In this document: positions 15,539-23,748 of the stretch, piece by piece | Numbering within the stretch: position 1 is the first letter of the stretch | How the letters are laid out: each line of letters starts with the position of its first letter | Position numbers and translations under genes: made by a program | Notes under the pieces: model-generated | Databases searched by the model: none | What the model was told of the DNA's origin: nothing | What the model saw: only the letters and a program-made list of their open reading frames with translations | Assembly: GCA_910578565.1 (NCBI GenBank) | Contig: CAJTQF010000001.1 | Span: forward strand, 440,186 to 504,185 | Length of the DNA stretch: 64,000 nt | Direction of reading: 5' to 3' | Source: an uncultured Christensenella sp. | GTDB lineage: Bacteria; Bacillota; Clostridia; Christensenellales; Borkfalkiaceae

Positions 15539-16971
15539 TGGAAAAAGTTCTTACCAACTCTGAGATGCGGTCAGCCGATGAGTTTACAATTAAATCTTTA
15601 AACGTTCCGTCCCAAACTCTTATGGGGCGCGCAGGCGAAGCTATCGCCGAAGAAGTAATAAAATCGGCGGAACGGATAGGGGCAAAAAACATATTGGTCG
15701 TTTGCGGAACAGGCAACAACGGCGGCGACGGATACGTTTGCTCGCAAATATTGAAGTTATCGGGTTTCGCTGTAAAAGTATATGCGGTGGAAGGTAACTA
15801 TTCGGAAGACTGCGTCAGTGCAAAAGAGAAGTATACGGGAAATTATACAAAAGAAATTTGCGGCGACGTTATCGTCGACTGTCTTTTCGGTACAGGTCTT
15901 ACGCGCGAAGTGAGCGGAGATTTTGCCGAAGTTATCGCAAAAATAAACGACAGCGGCGCCTTTGTTGTTTCGGCGGATATCCCAAGCGGTTTGTGCGGCG
16001 ATAGCGGAAAAGTATTGGGTTGCGCAGTAAAAGCTGATTTAACGGTAACTATAGCCGAATATAAGGCGGGGCACTTTCTCGGCGACGGCATGGATTATTG
16101 CGGCACGCTAATAAAAAAAGATATCGGAATAACTTGTCCTGACGGCGGTTACGCACAAATATATGGTGATGCGGACGTAACGTCTTTTTACCCGAAACGT
16201 AAACGCAATACCAATAAGGGGACGTACGGTTCGGCAAATTTAATTTCAGGCAGCGGTAAGTATGTTGGTGCGTCTGCGCTTTCGGCGGAAGCCGCCTTAA
16301 AATCGGGTTGCGGATACGTCAGGCTCACGGCTTGCAACGCGGTCAAAAACGCGCTTGCCGCAAAATTGCCGCAAGTCATTTTTACAGAAGAAACGGATTT
16401 TACGTCAAATTCAATTGCAATAGGTATGGGTTGCGGCGTAAATTTGGAACTGTACAATACAATTGTTAACCTGTTGAAAAATTACAACGGGACGCTTATA
16501 ATAGACGCGGACGGGTTGAACACAATTTCGGAATTCGGCATAGATATATTAATAAACAAAAAGTGTCGTGTCATTTTAACTCCTCATCCCAAGGAGTTTT
16601 CGCGTCTTACGGGAATTTCCGTAGACAAAATTTTGTCCGACCCGTTAAACATAGCGAAGAATTTTGCAAAGCGGTACGGCGTAATTCTTTTACTGAAAGG
16701 CGCGGCAAGTATAATTACGGACGGCAAAAAAACGGTTATAAATACAAAAGGCAGTACGGCTCTTTCAAAGGCAGGCAGCGGAGATATGCTCTCGGGGTAT
16801 ATGTGCGGCTGTATTGCCCGCGGGCTTGACCCTTTTGACGGGGCGGTTTGCGCGGCTTACACTATAGGCGTTGCGGCGGAAGAAGTTTCAAAGCAAAAGA
16901 CCGACTATTGCGCTACGGCAAAAGATATAATTAAAAATATTCACATTGCGGTTTTACGCTTGACAAGATAA
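15538..16971 (+). CDS. nnr: Bifunctional NAD(P)H-hydrate epimerase / ADP-dependent dehydratase
   Basis: Repairs hydrated NAD(P)H. The N-terminal half (about 1-210, YjeF_N) is the epimerase, with CGTGNNGGDGYV and DCLFGTGL motifs. The C-terminal half (about 220-475, ribokinase-like) is the ADP-dependent dehydratase, with LTPHPKEFSRL, KGAASII and KAGSGDMLSGYMCG. At 477 aa it is the usual fused form. The ATG overlaps the birA stop (TAATG). It is the last gene of the tyrS run; the promoter for the next gene sits inside its 3' end. Confidence 0.93.
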   Translation: MEKVLTNSEMRSADEFTIKSLNVPSQTLMGRAGEAIAEEVIKSAERIGAKNILVVCGTGNNGGDGYVCSQILKLSGFAVKVYAVEGNYSEDCVSAKEKYTGNYTKEICGDVIVDCLFGTGLTREVSGDFAEVIAKINDSGAFVVSADIPSGLCGDSGKVLGCAVKADLTVTIAEYKAGHFLGDGMDYCGTLIKKDIGITCPDGGYAQIYGDADVTSFYPKRKRNTNKGTYGSANLISGSGKYVGASALSAEAALKSGCGYVRLTACNAVKNALAAKLPQVIFTEETDFTSNSIAIGMGCGVNLELYNTIVNLLKNYNGTLIIDADGLNTISEFGIDILINKKCRVILTPHPKEFSRLTGISVDKILSDPLNIAKNFAKRYGVILLLKGAASIITDGKKTVINTKGSTALSKAGSGDMLSGYMCGCIARGLDPFDGAVCAAYTIGVAAEEVSKQKTDYCATAKDIIKNIHIAVLRLTR

Positions 16972-16988
16972 AAACTTAATGTTAAAAT
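16960..16988 (+). promoter_or_regulatory. Promoter of the riboswitch-antiporter transcript
   Basis: -35 TTGACA (16960-16965), a 17-bp spacer and -10 TAAAAT (16983-16988), overlapping the end of nnr. Predicted start about 16995. Confidence 0.75.
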
Positions 16989-16994
16989 ATTCCA

Positions 16995-17128
16995 CGTTGA
17001 AAGGGAGTAGTTTTAAAAGGCTGCGGCAACATTCCCCGATTGTGTAAATCGTGCCGTATCCCCTTAATCTTAAGGAACAAGACTTTCGACTTAAAATTAA
17101 TTTTTTAAGTCGTGAGTCTTATATTTTT
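16995..17128 (+). promoter_or_regulatory. yybP-ykoY (Mn2+) riboswitch with terminator platform
   Basis: The 5' leader carries AAGGGAGTAG (17001-17010), close to the conserved L1 GGGGAGUAG of the yybP-ykoY class, then paired segments and a CGTGCCGTATCCCC block resembling the L3 side. It ends in a hairpin (AAGACT 17079-17084 and CGACTTAAAA 17087-17096, pairing with 17103-17120) followed by ATATTTTT, an intrinsic terminator. This class senses Mn2+ and usually turns on Mn/Ca exporters, matching the downstream antiporter. Exact aptamer pairing was not modelled. Confidence 0.75.
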
Positions 17129-17163
17129 ACTCCGACTTACCTAAAATAGAATGTGAGGTATAA

Positions 17164-18231
17164 ATGGACGCTGGAAAAATTGTTCTTAACGTATTTCTGT
17201 TGCTCGTAGGTTTTGTATTGCTTGTAAAGGGAGCCGATTTTTTTGTGGACGGCGCTTCCGGTATTGCTAAGAAATTAAAAGTTTCAACTTTTATAATCGG
17301 CGTAACCGTAGTGGCGTTAGGCACCAGCGCGCCCGAACTTGCCGTTACTATTGTAGACGCGGTCGGCGGGGAAGGCACGCTTATTACGGGCAATATTTTA
17401 GGCAGTAATATAATCAATATCTTTTTGATACTCGGAATATCCGCGGTAATTTGCAAACTTCCCGTGGAAAAAACCACGCGTTTTATTGATTTGCCTTTTT
17501 TAATTATAACAAGCACACTGTTTGTGGTTCTGGGATTTTTCGGCGATTCGTTTGAATGGTGGGAAGGATTAATACTGGTACTGCTGTATATCGGCTTTAT
17601 GGTTTACAACATTTTGCTTGCAAAACGGCAGTCAAAAGCTCTTTTAGAAGAAGCAACAGCAACCGTCGCAACTTTCGAAGGCGACAAAGCCGAAATAATG
17701 CCCGCAAACCGTTGGGAGAAGATTAAAGCGGGTTATGAAAATTTGCAGTCAAAAACCTGGTTTCTTATAATTTTAACAGTTGCAGGTTTAGGTATGGTTG
17801 TGGGCGGCGCCGAACTTGTGGTAAATTCGGCGCAATATATCGCAAAAGACGTTTTCAAAATTCCTGCCGAAATAGTTGCATTGACTGTTGTGGCGTTCGG
17901 AACTTCTCTTCCGGAACTTGTAACTTCGGTTTCTGCCGCTAAAAAGGGAGACGTAGGAATTGCAACAGGAAATATAATCGGCAGCAATATTGCAAATATT
18001 TTGCTTATCGGCGGCGTCGGCGCTCTCTGTACGGGCGGCAAGGGACTTCCTTTCAGTATGGAAGGCGTTATAAGCGGGTTGGTTGCTCTTTTTGCGGCAG
18101 TAATTATCTTTTCGTCCTGTTGGGGAAAAACTAAAAGTTTAGGCAGGATATTCGGTATAATATGTCTTTTGTGCCTTGTCGCTTACTATGTTTTTGTTTT
18201 TCTGAATTTGTATGTGTTAAAACTTTATTAA
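17164..18231 (+). CDS. Calcium/sodium antiporter (CaCA family, YrbG-like)
   Basis: A 355-aa inner-membrane antiporter with about ten helices in two inverted repeats. Each repeat contains the ion-binding alpha motif: GTSAPELAVT...GNILGSNIINI (about 56-90) and FGTSLPELVTS...GNIIGSNIANI (about 246-280). A cytosolic loop (about 155-190) separates the halves. Family members exchange Ca2+, and in some cases Mn2+, for Na+ or H+. The Mn-type riboswitch in the leader suggests Mn2+ export may be the physiological role here (inference). Confidence 0.9.
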   Translation: MDAGKIVLNVFLLLVGFVLLVKGADFFVDGASGIAKKLKVSTFIIGVTVVALGTSAPELAVTIVDAVGGEGTLITGNILGSNIINIFLILGISAVICKLPVEKTTRFIDLPFLIITSTLFVVLGFFGDSFEWWEGLILVLLYIGFMVYNILLAKRQSKALLEEATATVATFEGDKAEIMPANRWEKIKAGYENLQSKTWFLIILTVAGLGMVVGGAELVVNSAQYIAKDVFKIPAEIVALTVVAFGTSLPELVTSVSAAKKGDVGIATGNIIGSNIANILLIGGVGALCTGGKGLPFSMEGVISGLVALFAAVIIFSSCWGKTKSLGRIFGIICLLCLVAYYVFVFLNLYVLKLY

Positions 18232-18272
18232 TAAGTATAAAACGTGCTTTGCGCGGCAAAAATATTTATATA

Positions 18273-18303
18273 AAAGATACTCTTAAAAAACGAGTATCTT
18301 TCG
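18273..18303 (+). terminator. Terminator-like hairpin after the antiporter
   Basis: A 10-bp stem AAAGATACTC/GAGTATCTTT (18273-18282 with 18292-18301); the T tail is only part of the 3' arm. Confidence 0.55.
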
Positions 18304-18359
18304 CAAAACGGCGGTACATATTATAGAGTATATAACACTGCCGAAAAAAAGAGGTAATT

Positions 18360-18707
18360 ATGAATATTAAGCGCGGAGAACTGTATTATGCCGACTTGTC
18401 GCCCGTTGTCGGTAGCGAACAAGGGGGAATAAGGCCGGTGCTTGTCGTCCAGAACGATGTTGGCAACAAATATTCGCCTACCGTCATTGCCGCGGCAGTA
18501 ACAAGTAAAATAAATAAGGCTAAACTTCCCACCCACATAGAGCTTTCTTCAAATTTATACGGTCTTGCTAAAGATTCGGTTATACTTTTAGAACAGATAC
18601 GTACGCTCGATAAACGAAGGTTAAAGGAGCGTATAGGGGAGCTTAGCGACGCGACAATGAACCGCGTTGATAAAGCCATTTTAATAAGTCTCGGTTTTAT
18701 GAAATAA
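18360..18707 (+). CDS. mazF: Type II toxin, MazF/PemK endoribonuclease (orphan)
   Basis: A 115-aa protein very like Bacillus EndoA (NdoA), which cuts mRNA at UACAU. The N-terminal IKRGELYYADLSPVVGSEQGG, the catalytic RPVLVVQND segment and the AAVTSKI threonine block are all present, as is the C-terminal DKAILISLGF. A MazE-like antitoxin gene would normally sit just upstream, but the 128-bp gap holds no ORF and the downstream gap is a terminator. The toxin therefore seems intact but without a local antitoxin. GAGG lies six bases before the ATG. Confidence 0.9.
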   Translation: MNIKRGELYYADLSPVVGSEQGGIRPVLVVQNDVGNKYSPTVIAAAVTSKINKAKLPTHIELSSNLYGLAKDSVILLEQIRTLDKRRLKERIGELSDATMNRVDKAILISLGFMK

Positions 18708-18712
18708 TATCA

Positions 18713-18751
18713 GGCACGTACGGATTGCATACCGTGCGTGCCGTCCTTTTT
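18713..18751 (+). terminator. Terminator of mazF
   Basis: An 11-bp stem (18713-18723 with 18732-18742), with CCTTTTTATT following. It lies immediately before the lspA promoter. Confidence 0.85.
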
Positions 18752-18752
18752 A

Positions 18753-18781
18753 TTGACAAAATTCCGCTTTTGATATATTAT
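18753..18781 (+). promoter_or_regulatory. lspA promoter, apparently leaderless
   Basis: -35 TTGACA (18753-18758), a 17-bp spacer and -10 TATTAT (18776-18781). The ATG is six bases after the -10 box, so the transcript likely begins at the start codon. Confidence 0.7.
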
Positions 18782-18787
18782 ATAGCT

Positions 18788-19420
18788 ATGCTTGAAAAAA
18801 TTAAAAAACTAAAAGTCCATATAGGTTGGAAAAGTATAATACTTATAGGCGTATGCGTTGTGCTGGTGCTTATTGATTTGCTTACCAAAATTTTTGAAGA
18901 GCGTTATAACTGGAATTGCGTAATAATCCCCAATTTTATTGAAATTGTGAGCGGCAGCAGAAACCCCGGTTGCGCTTTCAGTTTTCTTGCGGAAGCCGCT
19001 TGGGGACAGATTTTTTTAATTGTAATCACTTTCATTATGTTGTTTTTAATAATAGGCTTTTTCATTTTGTTGCCTGAAAGGTTTATTGTTTTAAAAGTGG
19101 CAATTTCAATGGTGGCGGCGGGCGCCGTCGGAAATCTGATAGACAGAATCGCTTTTCAGGAAGTGCGTGATTTTGTAGAGCTTAATATGTTCGGTAATAT
19201 GGTGGCGTGTAATTTTGCCGACTTTTGGATAGTTTTAGGCGCAATTCTTGCAGTGATAGATTTATTATTTTTAAACGAGTGGGCGGTGTTCCCCCTTACA
19301 AAGTCTGCAAAACTTGTGCAGGCAAAACATAAAGAGCAGGCGGAGCAGAAAAATCAGCAGGAAGTTAAGGAAGAAAAGCCCGAAGAAGAAAGCAAGCAGG
19401 ATAACGACGGAAATGGATAA
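18788..19420 (+). CDS. lspA: Signal peptidase II (lipoprotein signal peptidase)
   Basis: Removes signal peptides from prolipoproteins in the membrane. The start is the ATG at 18788 (MLEKIKKLKV); the longer upstream frame runs into the promoter. Four TM helices and the two catalytic aspartates are present: GNLIDRI (about 116-122) and FADFWI (about 140-145). GSRNPGCAFSFL corresponds to the conserved NxGxAFS region. The last 40 residues are an unusual, highly charged Glu/Lys/Gln tail not needed for catalysis. No ribosome site is visible. It overlaps rluD by eight bases. Confidence 0.9.
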   Translation: MLEKIKKLKVHIGWKSIILIGVCVVLVLIDLLTKIFEERYNWNCVIIPNFIEIVSGSRNPGCAFSFLAEAAWGQIFLIVITFIMLFLIIGFFILLPERFIVLKVAISMVAAGAVGNLIDRIAFQEVRDFVELNMFGNMVACNFADFWIVLGAILAVIDLLFLNEWAVFPLTKSAKLVQAKHKEQAEQKNQQEVKEEKPEEESKQDNDGNG

Positions 19421-20321
19421 ACTGCATTTTATTGCTGAAAGCGTCTGCCCGCGTGCGGACGTTTTTCTTTGCGAAAAACTTGATAAAACCCGTTCGGCGG
19501 TAAAAAAACTGATTGACGGCGGCTGTGTTATTATTAACGGGAAATCGGCTAAGCCTTCGCAGGAAATCAACGGCGGCGACGTAATCGAAGTAACTTTGCC
19601 GCCGGCTACGGAATATTCGGTAAAGCCCGAAGATATACCCATTGAAATTATTTACGAAGATAAGGACATAGCCGTTGTAAATAAACCGCAGGGTATGACC
19701 GTTCATATGGGCAACGGCAATACTGACGGAACGCTTGTCAATGCTTTATTATACAGGCTTGACAGTTTAAGCGGGATAAACGGCGTTATAAGACCGGGCA
19801 TTGTTCACAGAATAGATAAAGATACGTCAGGGCTTTTAGTCGTAGCTAAAAACGACAGGGCGCATTTAAGCCTTTCGCAACAGATAGCGGAAAAAACCTG
19901 TAAAAGAACTTATCTTGCCTTATTGGAAGGCAATTTAAAAGAGAATAGCGGCAGGGTTACGACATATATAGGCAGAAGCGCGCAGGACAGAACAAAAATG
20001 GCGGTAGTTGCGCCTGACAAGGGGAAACTGGCGGTTACCGATTTTACCGTTCTTGAAAGGTATCAGGGTTATACGTTGTGCCGTTTCGATTTGCAGACGG
20101 GCAGAACGCACCAGATACGCGTACATGCAAAACATTTGGGGCACCCCGTAGTCGGCGATACGGTTTACGGCGTTAAAAAACAAAAATTCAATTTGAACGG
20201 TCAGCTTTTGCATGCATTCAGACTTTCTCTTTCCCATCCCGAAACGGGTGAACAGATGACGTTTGAAGCCCCTGTTCCCGACTATTTCAGCGGAGTGTTG
20301 ACCAAACTTAAAAAGCAGTAA
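19413..20321 (+). CDS. rluD: Ribosomal large subunit pseudouridine synthase, RluD/RluA family
   Basis: Makes pseudouridines in 23S rRNA. The start is the ATG at 19413 (MDKLHFIAES); the longer frame overlaps the lspA tail. The N-terminal S4 domain (about 15-75, DKTRSAVKKLIDGGCVIING) binds RNA. The catalytic aspartate is in HRIDKDTSGLLVVAK (about 133-147). LQTGRTHQIRVH is the C-terminal family motif. Pairing with lspA is a common Firmicutes arrangement. At 302 aa it is normal size. Confidence 0.93.
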   Translation: MDKLHFIAESVCPRADVFLCEKLDKTRSAVKKLIDGGCVIINGKSAKPSQEINGGDVIEVTLPPATEYSVKPEDIPIEIIYEDKDIAVVNKPQGMTVHMGNGNTDGTLVNALLYRLDSLSGINGVIRPGIVHRIDKDTSGLLVVAKNDRAHLSLSQQIAEKTCKRTYLALLEGNLKENSGRVTTYIGRSAQDRTKMAVVAPDKGKLAVTDFTVLERYQGYTLCRFDLQTGRTHQIRVHAKHLGHPVVGDTVYGVKKQKFNLNGQLLHAFRLSLSHPETGEQMTFEAPVPDYFSGVLTKLKKQ

Positions 20322-20336
20322 AGTACGCCTATTTGC

Positions 20337-20365
20337 TTGCAAAAATTAAAGCGTATTGTTATAAT
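20337..20365 (+). promoter_or_regulatory. Promoter of the 113-aa membrane protein
   Basis: -35 TTGCAA (20337-20342), a 17-bp spacer and -10 TATAAT (20360-20365). The -35 context TTGCTTGCAAA repeats that of the tRNA-Glu promoter. Confidence 0.7.
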
Positions 20366-20396
20366 GAAAACAACATTAGTGTAAAGGAGTAATATT

Positions 20397-20738
20397 ATGG
20401 CAAAGAGATCTACAAGAGTTGCAAGAGAAAGAACCGATTTGACTAAATTCTGTGCGTTCTGGGGTATGGCTATTGCCGCAATACTTTATATTTGCAGCGG
20501 CGTTTTAAATCTTTTAATCAGGTTTGTAGACAGCTTATCTTCCGATACGGCGGGAGTGTTAAGGCAGACGGTAAGTATAATTACTTTGCTCGGCAACATA
20601 GCTATTATAATTGCAATAGGTTTGCCCGCATACGGCTTTGTAAGAGGAAAAAGCAAGGGCTGGAAAGTTTTCTTCTGGGTGGCGTTGGTAATATTCGCGC
20701 TCGGCGTAGTGTTCGGTATGATTTCAACCGTAATTTAA
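20397..20738 (+). CDS. Small three-TM membrane protein of unknown function
   Basis: A 113-aa protein with a basic soluble N-terminus (KRSTRVARERTD) and three hydrophobic helices (about 17-42, 57-80 and 88-112). AAAGGAG lies seven bases before the ATG. It has its own promoter and terminator, so it is a single-gene unit. No conserved motif was recognised. Confidence 0.7.
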   Translation: MAKRSTRVARERTDLTKFCAFWGMAIAAILYICSGVLNLLIRFVDSLSSDTAGVLRQTVSIITLLGNIAIIIAIGLPAYGFVRGKSKGWKVFFWVALVIFALGVVFGMISTVI

Positions 20739-20749
20739 TAGTTAGCCAA

Positions 20750-20777
20750 AATCCCCGTCTCACAGTCGGGGATTTTT
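20750..20777 (+). terminator. Terminator of the 113-aa gene
   Basis: AATCCCCG (20750-20757) pairs with CGGGGATT (20767-20774), with further T residues and a second T-run. Confidence 0.9.
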
Positions 20778-20796
20778 CATTTTTGCATACTTTTTC

Positions 20797-20825
20797 TTTA
20801 CAAATCCGCATTTATAACTTATAAT
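20797..20825 (+). promoter_or_regulatory. Promoter of DUF512-tfoX-der-plsY, apparently leaderless
   Basis: -35 TTTACA (20797-20802), a 17-bp spacer and -10 TATAAT (20820-20825). The ATG of the first gene follows after six bases, with no ribosome site. Confidence 0.75.
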
Positions 20826-20831
20826 CTTTAT

Positions 20832-22109
20832 ATGCTTGAAATTGCCAAAGCAAAGGGCAAACTTGCCGCTCAATATAAATTTAAAAAAGGCGATAAAATC
20901 ATCGCTTTTGACGGTTTCACCGCCGAAGACAGTCTGGACTATCTTTTTTATGACAGTAAATCATCGTTTATGGTAAGGTTAATTTCCGACGGAAGAGAAA
21001 GGACCGTTAAAGTCGATAAGGCGGAAGACGAAAGTTTAAACCTTACTTTTAAAGAGAACGATAAAATCCGAACTTGCCAAAACAAGTGTATTTTTTGCTT
21101 TGTCGACCAAATGGGCGAAGGTATGCGTAAAAGTCTTTACGTCAAAGACGACGACTATACAATGAGTTTTATGTGCGGCAATTTCGTTACCCTTACCAAC
21201 GTCAGCGACGAAGATATAGAAAGAATTATAAGACTGCATTTGTCGCCCCTGTATGTTTCCGTTCATACTATGGACGGGCAGTTGCGTTGTAAACTTATGG
21301 GGAACAGGTTCGCTGGAAAAATAAGCGAACAGTTAAAAAAACTGACAGACGCGAAAATAACAGTTCACTGTCAGGCTGTTATAGTACCGGGTTTAAACGA
21401 TGGGGAAAACCTTGAATATACAGCAAAAAAACTGTTTGAAATGTATCCGTACGTTGCTGACGTTGCGGTGGTTCCCACAGGACTTACAAAACACCGTGAA
21501 AACCTGACCGCAATTTCAGATATAACGGCGGACAGCGCTTCTGCAATTCTTGATTTGTGCGATAAACTTAATGCGGAGTTCGGCGTGAATTTTTTGCTAC
21601 CCGCTGACGAATATTTTGTCAGGTGCGGAAGAGATTTTAAACCTGCGGACTTTTACGGAAATTTTTCACAGATTGAAAACGGTATAGGGATGACAAGCAA
21701 GTTCATTTCGGAGTTTACTGAAAGCGTTTATAAAACCGCTTTTAAAAAACGTAAGCGCGTTGCCGTTGTGACGGGAGTCAGCGCGGCAAAAGTTATAGAT
21801 GAAATGTGCAATCTTGCAAACTCTAACGTTGAAAATTTATATGCTTTCGCCTTGCCTGTGGAAAATAAGTTTTTCGGTTCGACTGTGACGTGTACGGGGC
21901 TTTTAACGGGCGGCGATATTGCCGCGTCGTTGAAAAGTAATGCGGATAAATTTGACGTTGCGATTATTCCGTCTAATACTCTTAAAGAATTTGAAGACGT
22001 TTTTTTGGACGATATGACGGTAAAACAGCTTAAAAAACTTTTAAAAGGTAAAAAAATAGTAATAAATAATACACAGGACGAACTTTTCGGCTGTATGGTC
22101 AGGTGTTAA
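20832..22109 (+). CDS. DUF512 radical-SAM-like protein with N-terminal PDZ-like domain
   Basis: A 425-aa protein found beside der in many Firmicutes. Residues about 5-70 resemble a PDZ-like module (FKKGDKIIAFDGF). The cysteine motif CQNKCIFCFVDQMGEGMR (about 78-95) is a radical-SAM-type [4Fe-4S] site. The DUF512 domain follows, and the C-terminus includes FALPVENKFFG and TCTGLLTGGDI motifs. The function is not established; the usual neighbourhood suggests a link to ribosome assembly or lipid metabolism. It begins at the predicted transcription start. Confidence 0.85.
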   Translation: MLEIAKAKGKLAAQYKFKKGDKIIAFDGFTAEDSLDYLFYDSKSSFMVRLISDGRERTVKVDKAEDESLNLTFKENDKIRTCQNKCIFCFVDQMGEGMRKSLYVKDDDYTMSFMCGNFVTLTNVSDEDIERIIRLHLSPLYVSVHTMDGQLRCKLMGNRFAGKISEQLKKLTDAKITVHCQAVIVPGLNDGENLEYTAKKLFEMYPYVADVAVVPTGLTKHRENLTAISDITADSASAILDLCDKLNAEFGVNFLLPADEYFVRCGRDFKPADFYGNFSQIENGIGMTSKFISEFTESVYKTAFKKRKRVAVVTGVSAAKVIDEMCNLANSNVENLYAFALPVENKFFGSTVTCTGLLTGGDIAASLKSNADKFDVAIIPSNTLKEFEDVFLDDMTVKQLKKLLKGKKIVINNTQDELFGCMVRC

Positions 22110-22433
22110 GTGGCTACAAGTAAACAGTATATAAGTTATCTAACAGAACAACTTAAAAATCTGGACGGCATTGTGTTCCGTCCTATGATGGGCGAGTACT
22201 TGCTGTATTTCAGGGGCAGGCTTGCGGGCGGCGTTTATAACGAAAGATTGTTGATTAAACCCGTGCCGTCTGCAATGGCGTATTTGCCCGACGCGCAGGA
22301 TGCAATACCTTATTCTGGCGCAAAGCCTATGATTCTGGTGAAAAATACCGACGATGCGGAATTTCTCTGCGGACTTTTCACGGCAATTTATAGCGACCTG
22401 CCCGAACCTAAAATAAAAAAGAAGAACGGATAA
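22110..22433 (+). CDS. TfoX N-terminal domain protein
   Basis: A 107-aa single-domain protein of the TfoX/Sxy N-terminal family: RPMMGEYLLYFRGRLAGGVY and the LIKPVPSA block fit the domain. It starts with GTG directly after the stop of the preceding gene. Full TfoX proteins regulate competence in Gammaproteobacteria. Stand-alone N-terminal domains like this have no known role, so competence should not be inferred. Confidence 0.82.
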   Translation: MATSKQYISYLTEQLKNLDGIVFRPMMGEYLLYFRGRLAGGVYNERLLIKPVPSAMAYLPDAQDAIPYSGAKPMILVKNTDDAEFLCGLFTAIYSDLPEPKIKKKNG

Positions 22434-22437
22434 AATT

Positions 22438-23748
22438 ATGGCAAATCCGCTTATAGCGATCGTCGGCAGACCCAACGTCGGAAAGAGTACTTTTTTCAAC
22501 AAAATAGCCGGCAGAAAAATTTCAATAACAGAAGACAGACCGGGCGTCACGCGCGACAGGCTTTATGCCGATTCGGAGTGGCGCGGCAAGGCGTTTTCTA
22601 TGGTCGATACCGGGGGCATTGAAATGCGTTCGGAAGACGTGATGTGGAAAGAAATTAAAAAACAGGCGGAAGTCGCAATAGACACCGCGCAGGTAATTCT
22701 TTTTTTCGTTGACGGAAAAGAAGGTTTGACTACGTCGGATTACGACGTTGCCGATATGTTGCGCCGCAGTAAAAAACCCGTTATTTTGGTTGTAAACAAA
22801 ATAGACGAGTATTCCGAAGAAAAGATTTTTGAATTTTACTCGCTTGGTCTCGGAGAGCCTTACCCCATATCCGCAGAACACGGTACGGGACTCGGCGACG
22901 TCTTGGACGAAGCCGTAAGTTGGTTTGAAAAGGTAGAAACAAGCGAAGACAACAGTATTAAAATTGCAGTCGTAGGAAAACCGAATGCTGGCAAATCAAG
23001 CCTTGTGAACAGGCTTCTCGGGTTCGAGCGTTCTATCGTTACTGATATAGCCGGAACTACGCGCGACGCTATTGATACAAAATTTACTTACGGCGACAAA
23101 AATTACACAATAATAGATACGGCGGGAATACGCAAAAAAAGCAGGGTTGAAGACGATGTAGAGTACTACTCGGTAATGCGCGCTTTTGACGCTGTCCGCC
23201 GTGCGGACGTGTGTTTGCTTGTTGTTGACAGCGCTGACGGATTGACCGAGCAGGACACCAAAATTATCGGTTACGTTCACGAAGCGGGTAAACCGTCCGT
23301 TATAGTAATGAATAAATGGGATTTGATTGAAAAGGATACCAACACCATAAACAAGTTTGAGCTGAAACTTAAAGAAGACTTAAAGTTTATGGACTATTTC
23401 AAATCTATCTACATTTCCGCAAAAACAGGACAGCGCGCAGAAAAAATTTTGTCTCTCGTTGACACGGTTTACGCGCATTCCGTTTTCAGAATACCTACCG
23501 GTGTGCTTAACGACGTTATTGCTGACGCTGTCCGTGCAAACGAACCGCCTTCGTATAACGGCAGACGATTAAAAGTATATTACTCGTCGCAGGTTTCGGT
23601 TGCACCGCCGACCGTCGCGCTTTTTGTGAACAGCGTTGATTTGTTGCATTTTTCATACCAGAGATTTTTAGAAAACACTTTGCGTAAAGCATTTGATTTT
23701 TCGGGAACTCCAATTAAAATATTGACCAGAGAGAAGAAAAGCAATTAA
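22438..23748 (+). CDS. der: Ribosome biogenesis GTPase Der (EngA)
   Basis: A 436-aa double GTPase needed for 50S maturation. G-domain 1 has GRPNVGKST (about 9-17), DTGG and NKID. G-domain 2 has GKPNAGKSS (about 181-189), DTAG and NKWD. A KH-like C-terminal domain (about 350-436) follows. Only four bases separate it from the TfoX-domain gene, and its stop overlaps the plsY ATG. This is a full-length, normal core gene. Confidence 0.96.
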   Translation: MANPLIAIVGRPNVGKSTFFNKIAGRKISITEDRPGVTRDRLYADSEWRGKAFSMVDTGGIEMRSEDVMWKEIKKQAEVAIDTAQVILFFVDGKEGLTTSDYDVADMLRRSKKPVILVVNKIDEYSEEKIFEFYSLGLGEPYPISAEHGTGLGDVLDEAVSWFEKVETSEDNSIKIAVVGKPNAGKSSLVNRLLGFERSIVTDIAGTTRDAIDTKFTYGDKNYTIIDTAGIRKKSRVEDDVEYYSVMRAFDAVRRADVCLLVVDSADGLTEQDTKIIGYVHEAGKPSVIVMNKWDLIEKDTNTINKFELKLKEDLKFMDYFKSIYISAKTGQRAEKILSLVDTVYAHSVFRIPTGVLNDVIADAVRANEPPSYNGRRLKVYYSSQVSVAPPTVALFVNSVDLLHFSYQRFLENTLRKAFDFSGTPIKILTREKKSN

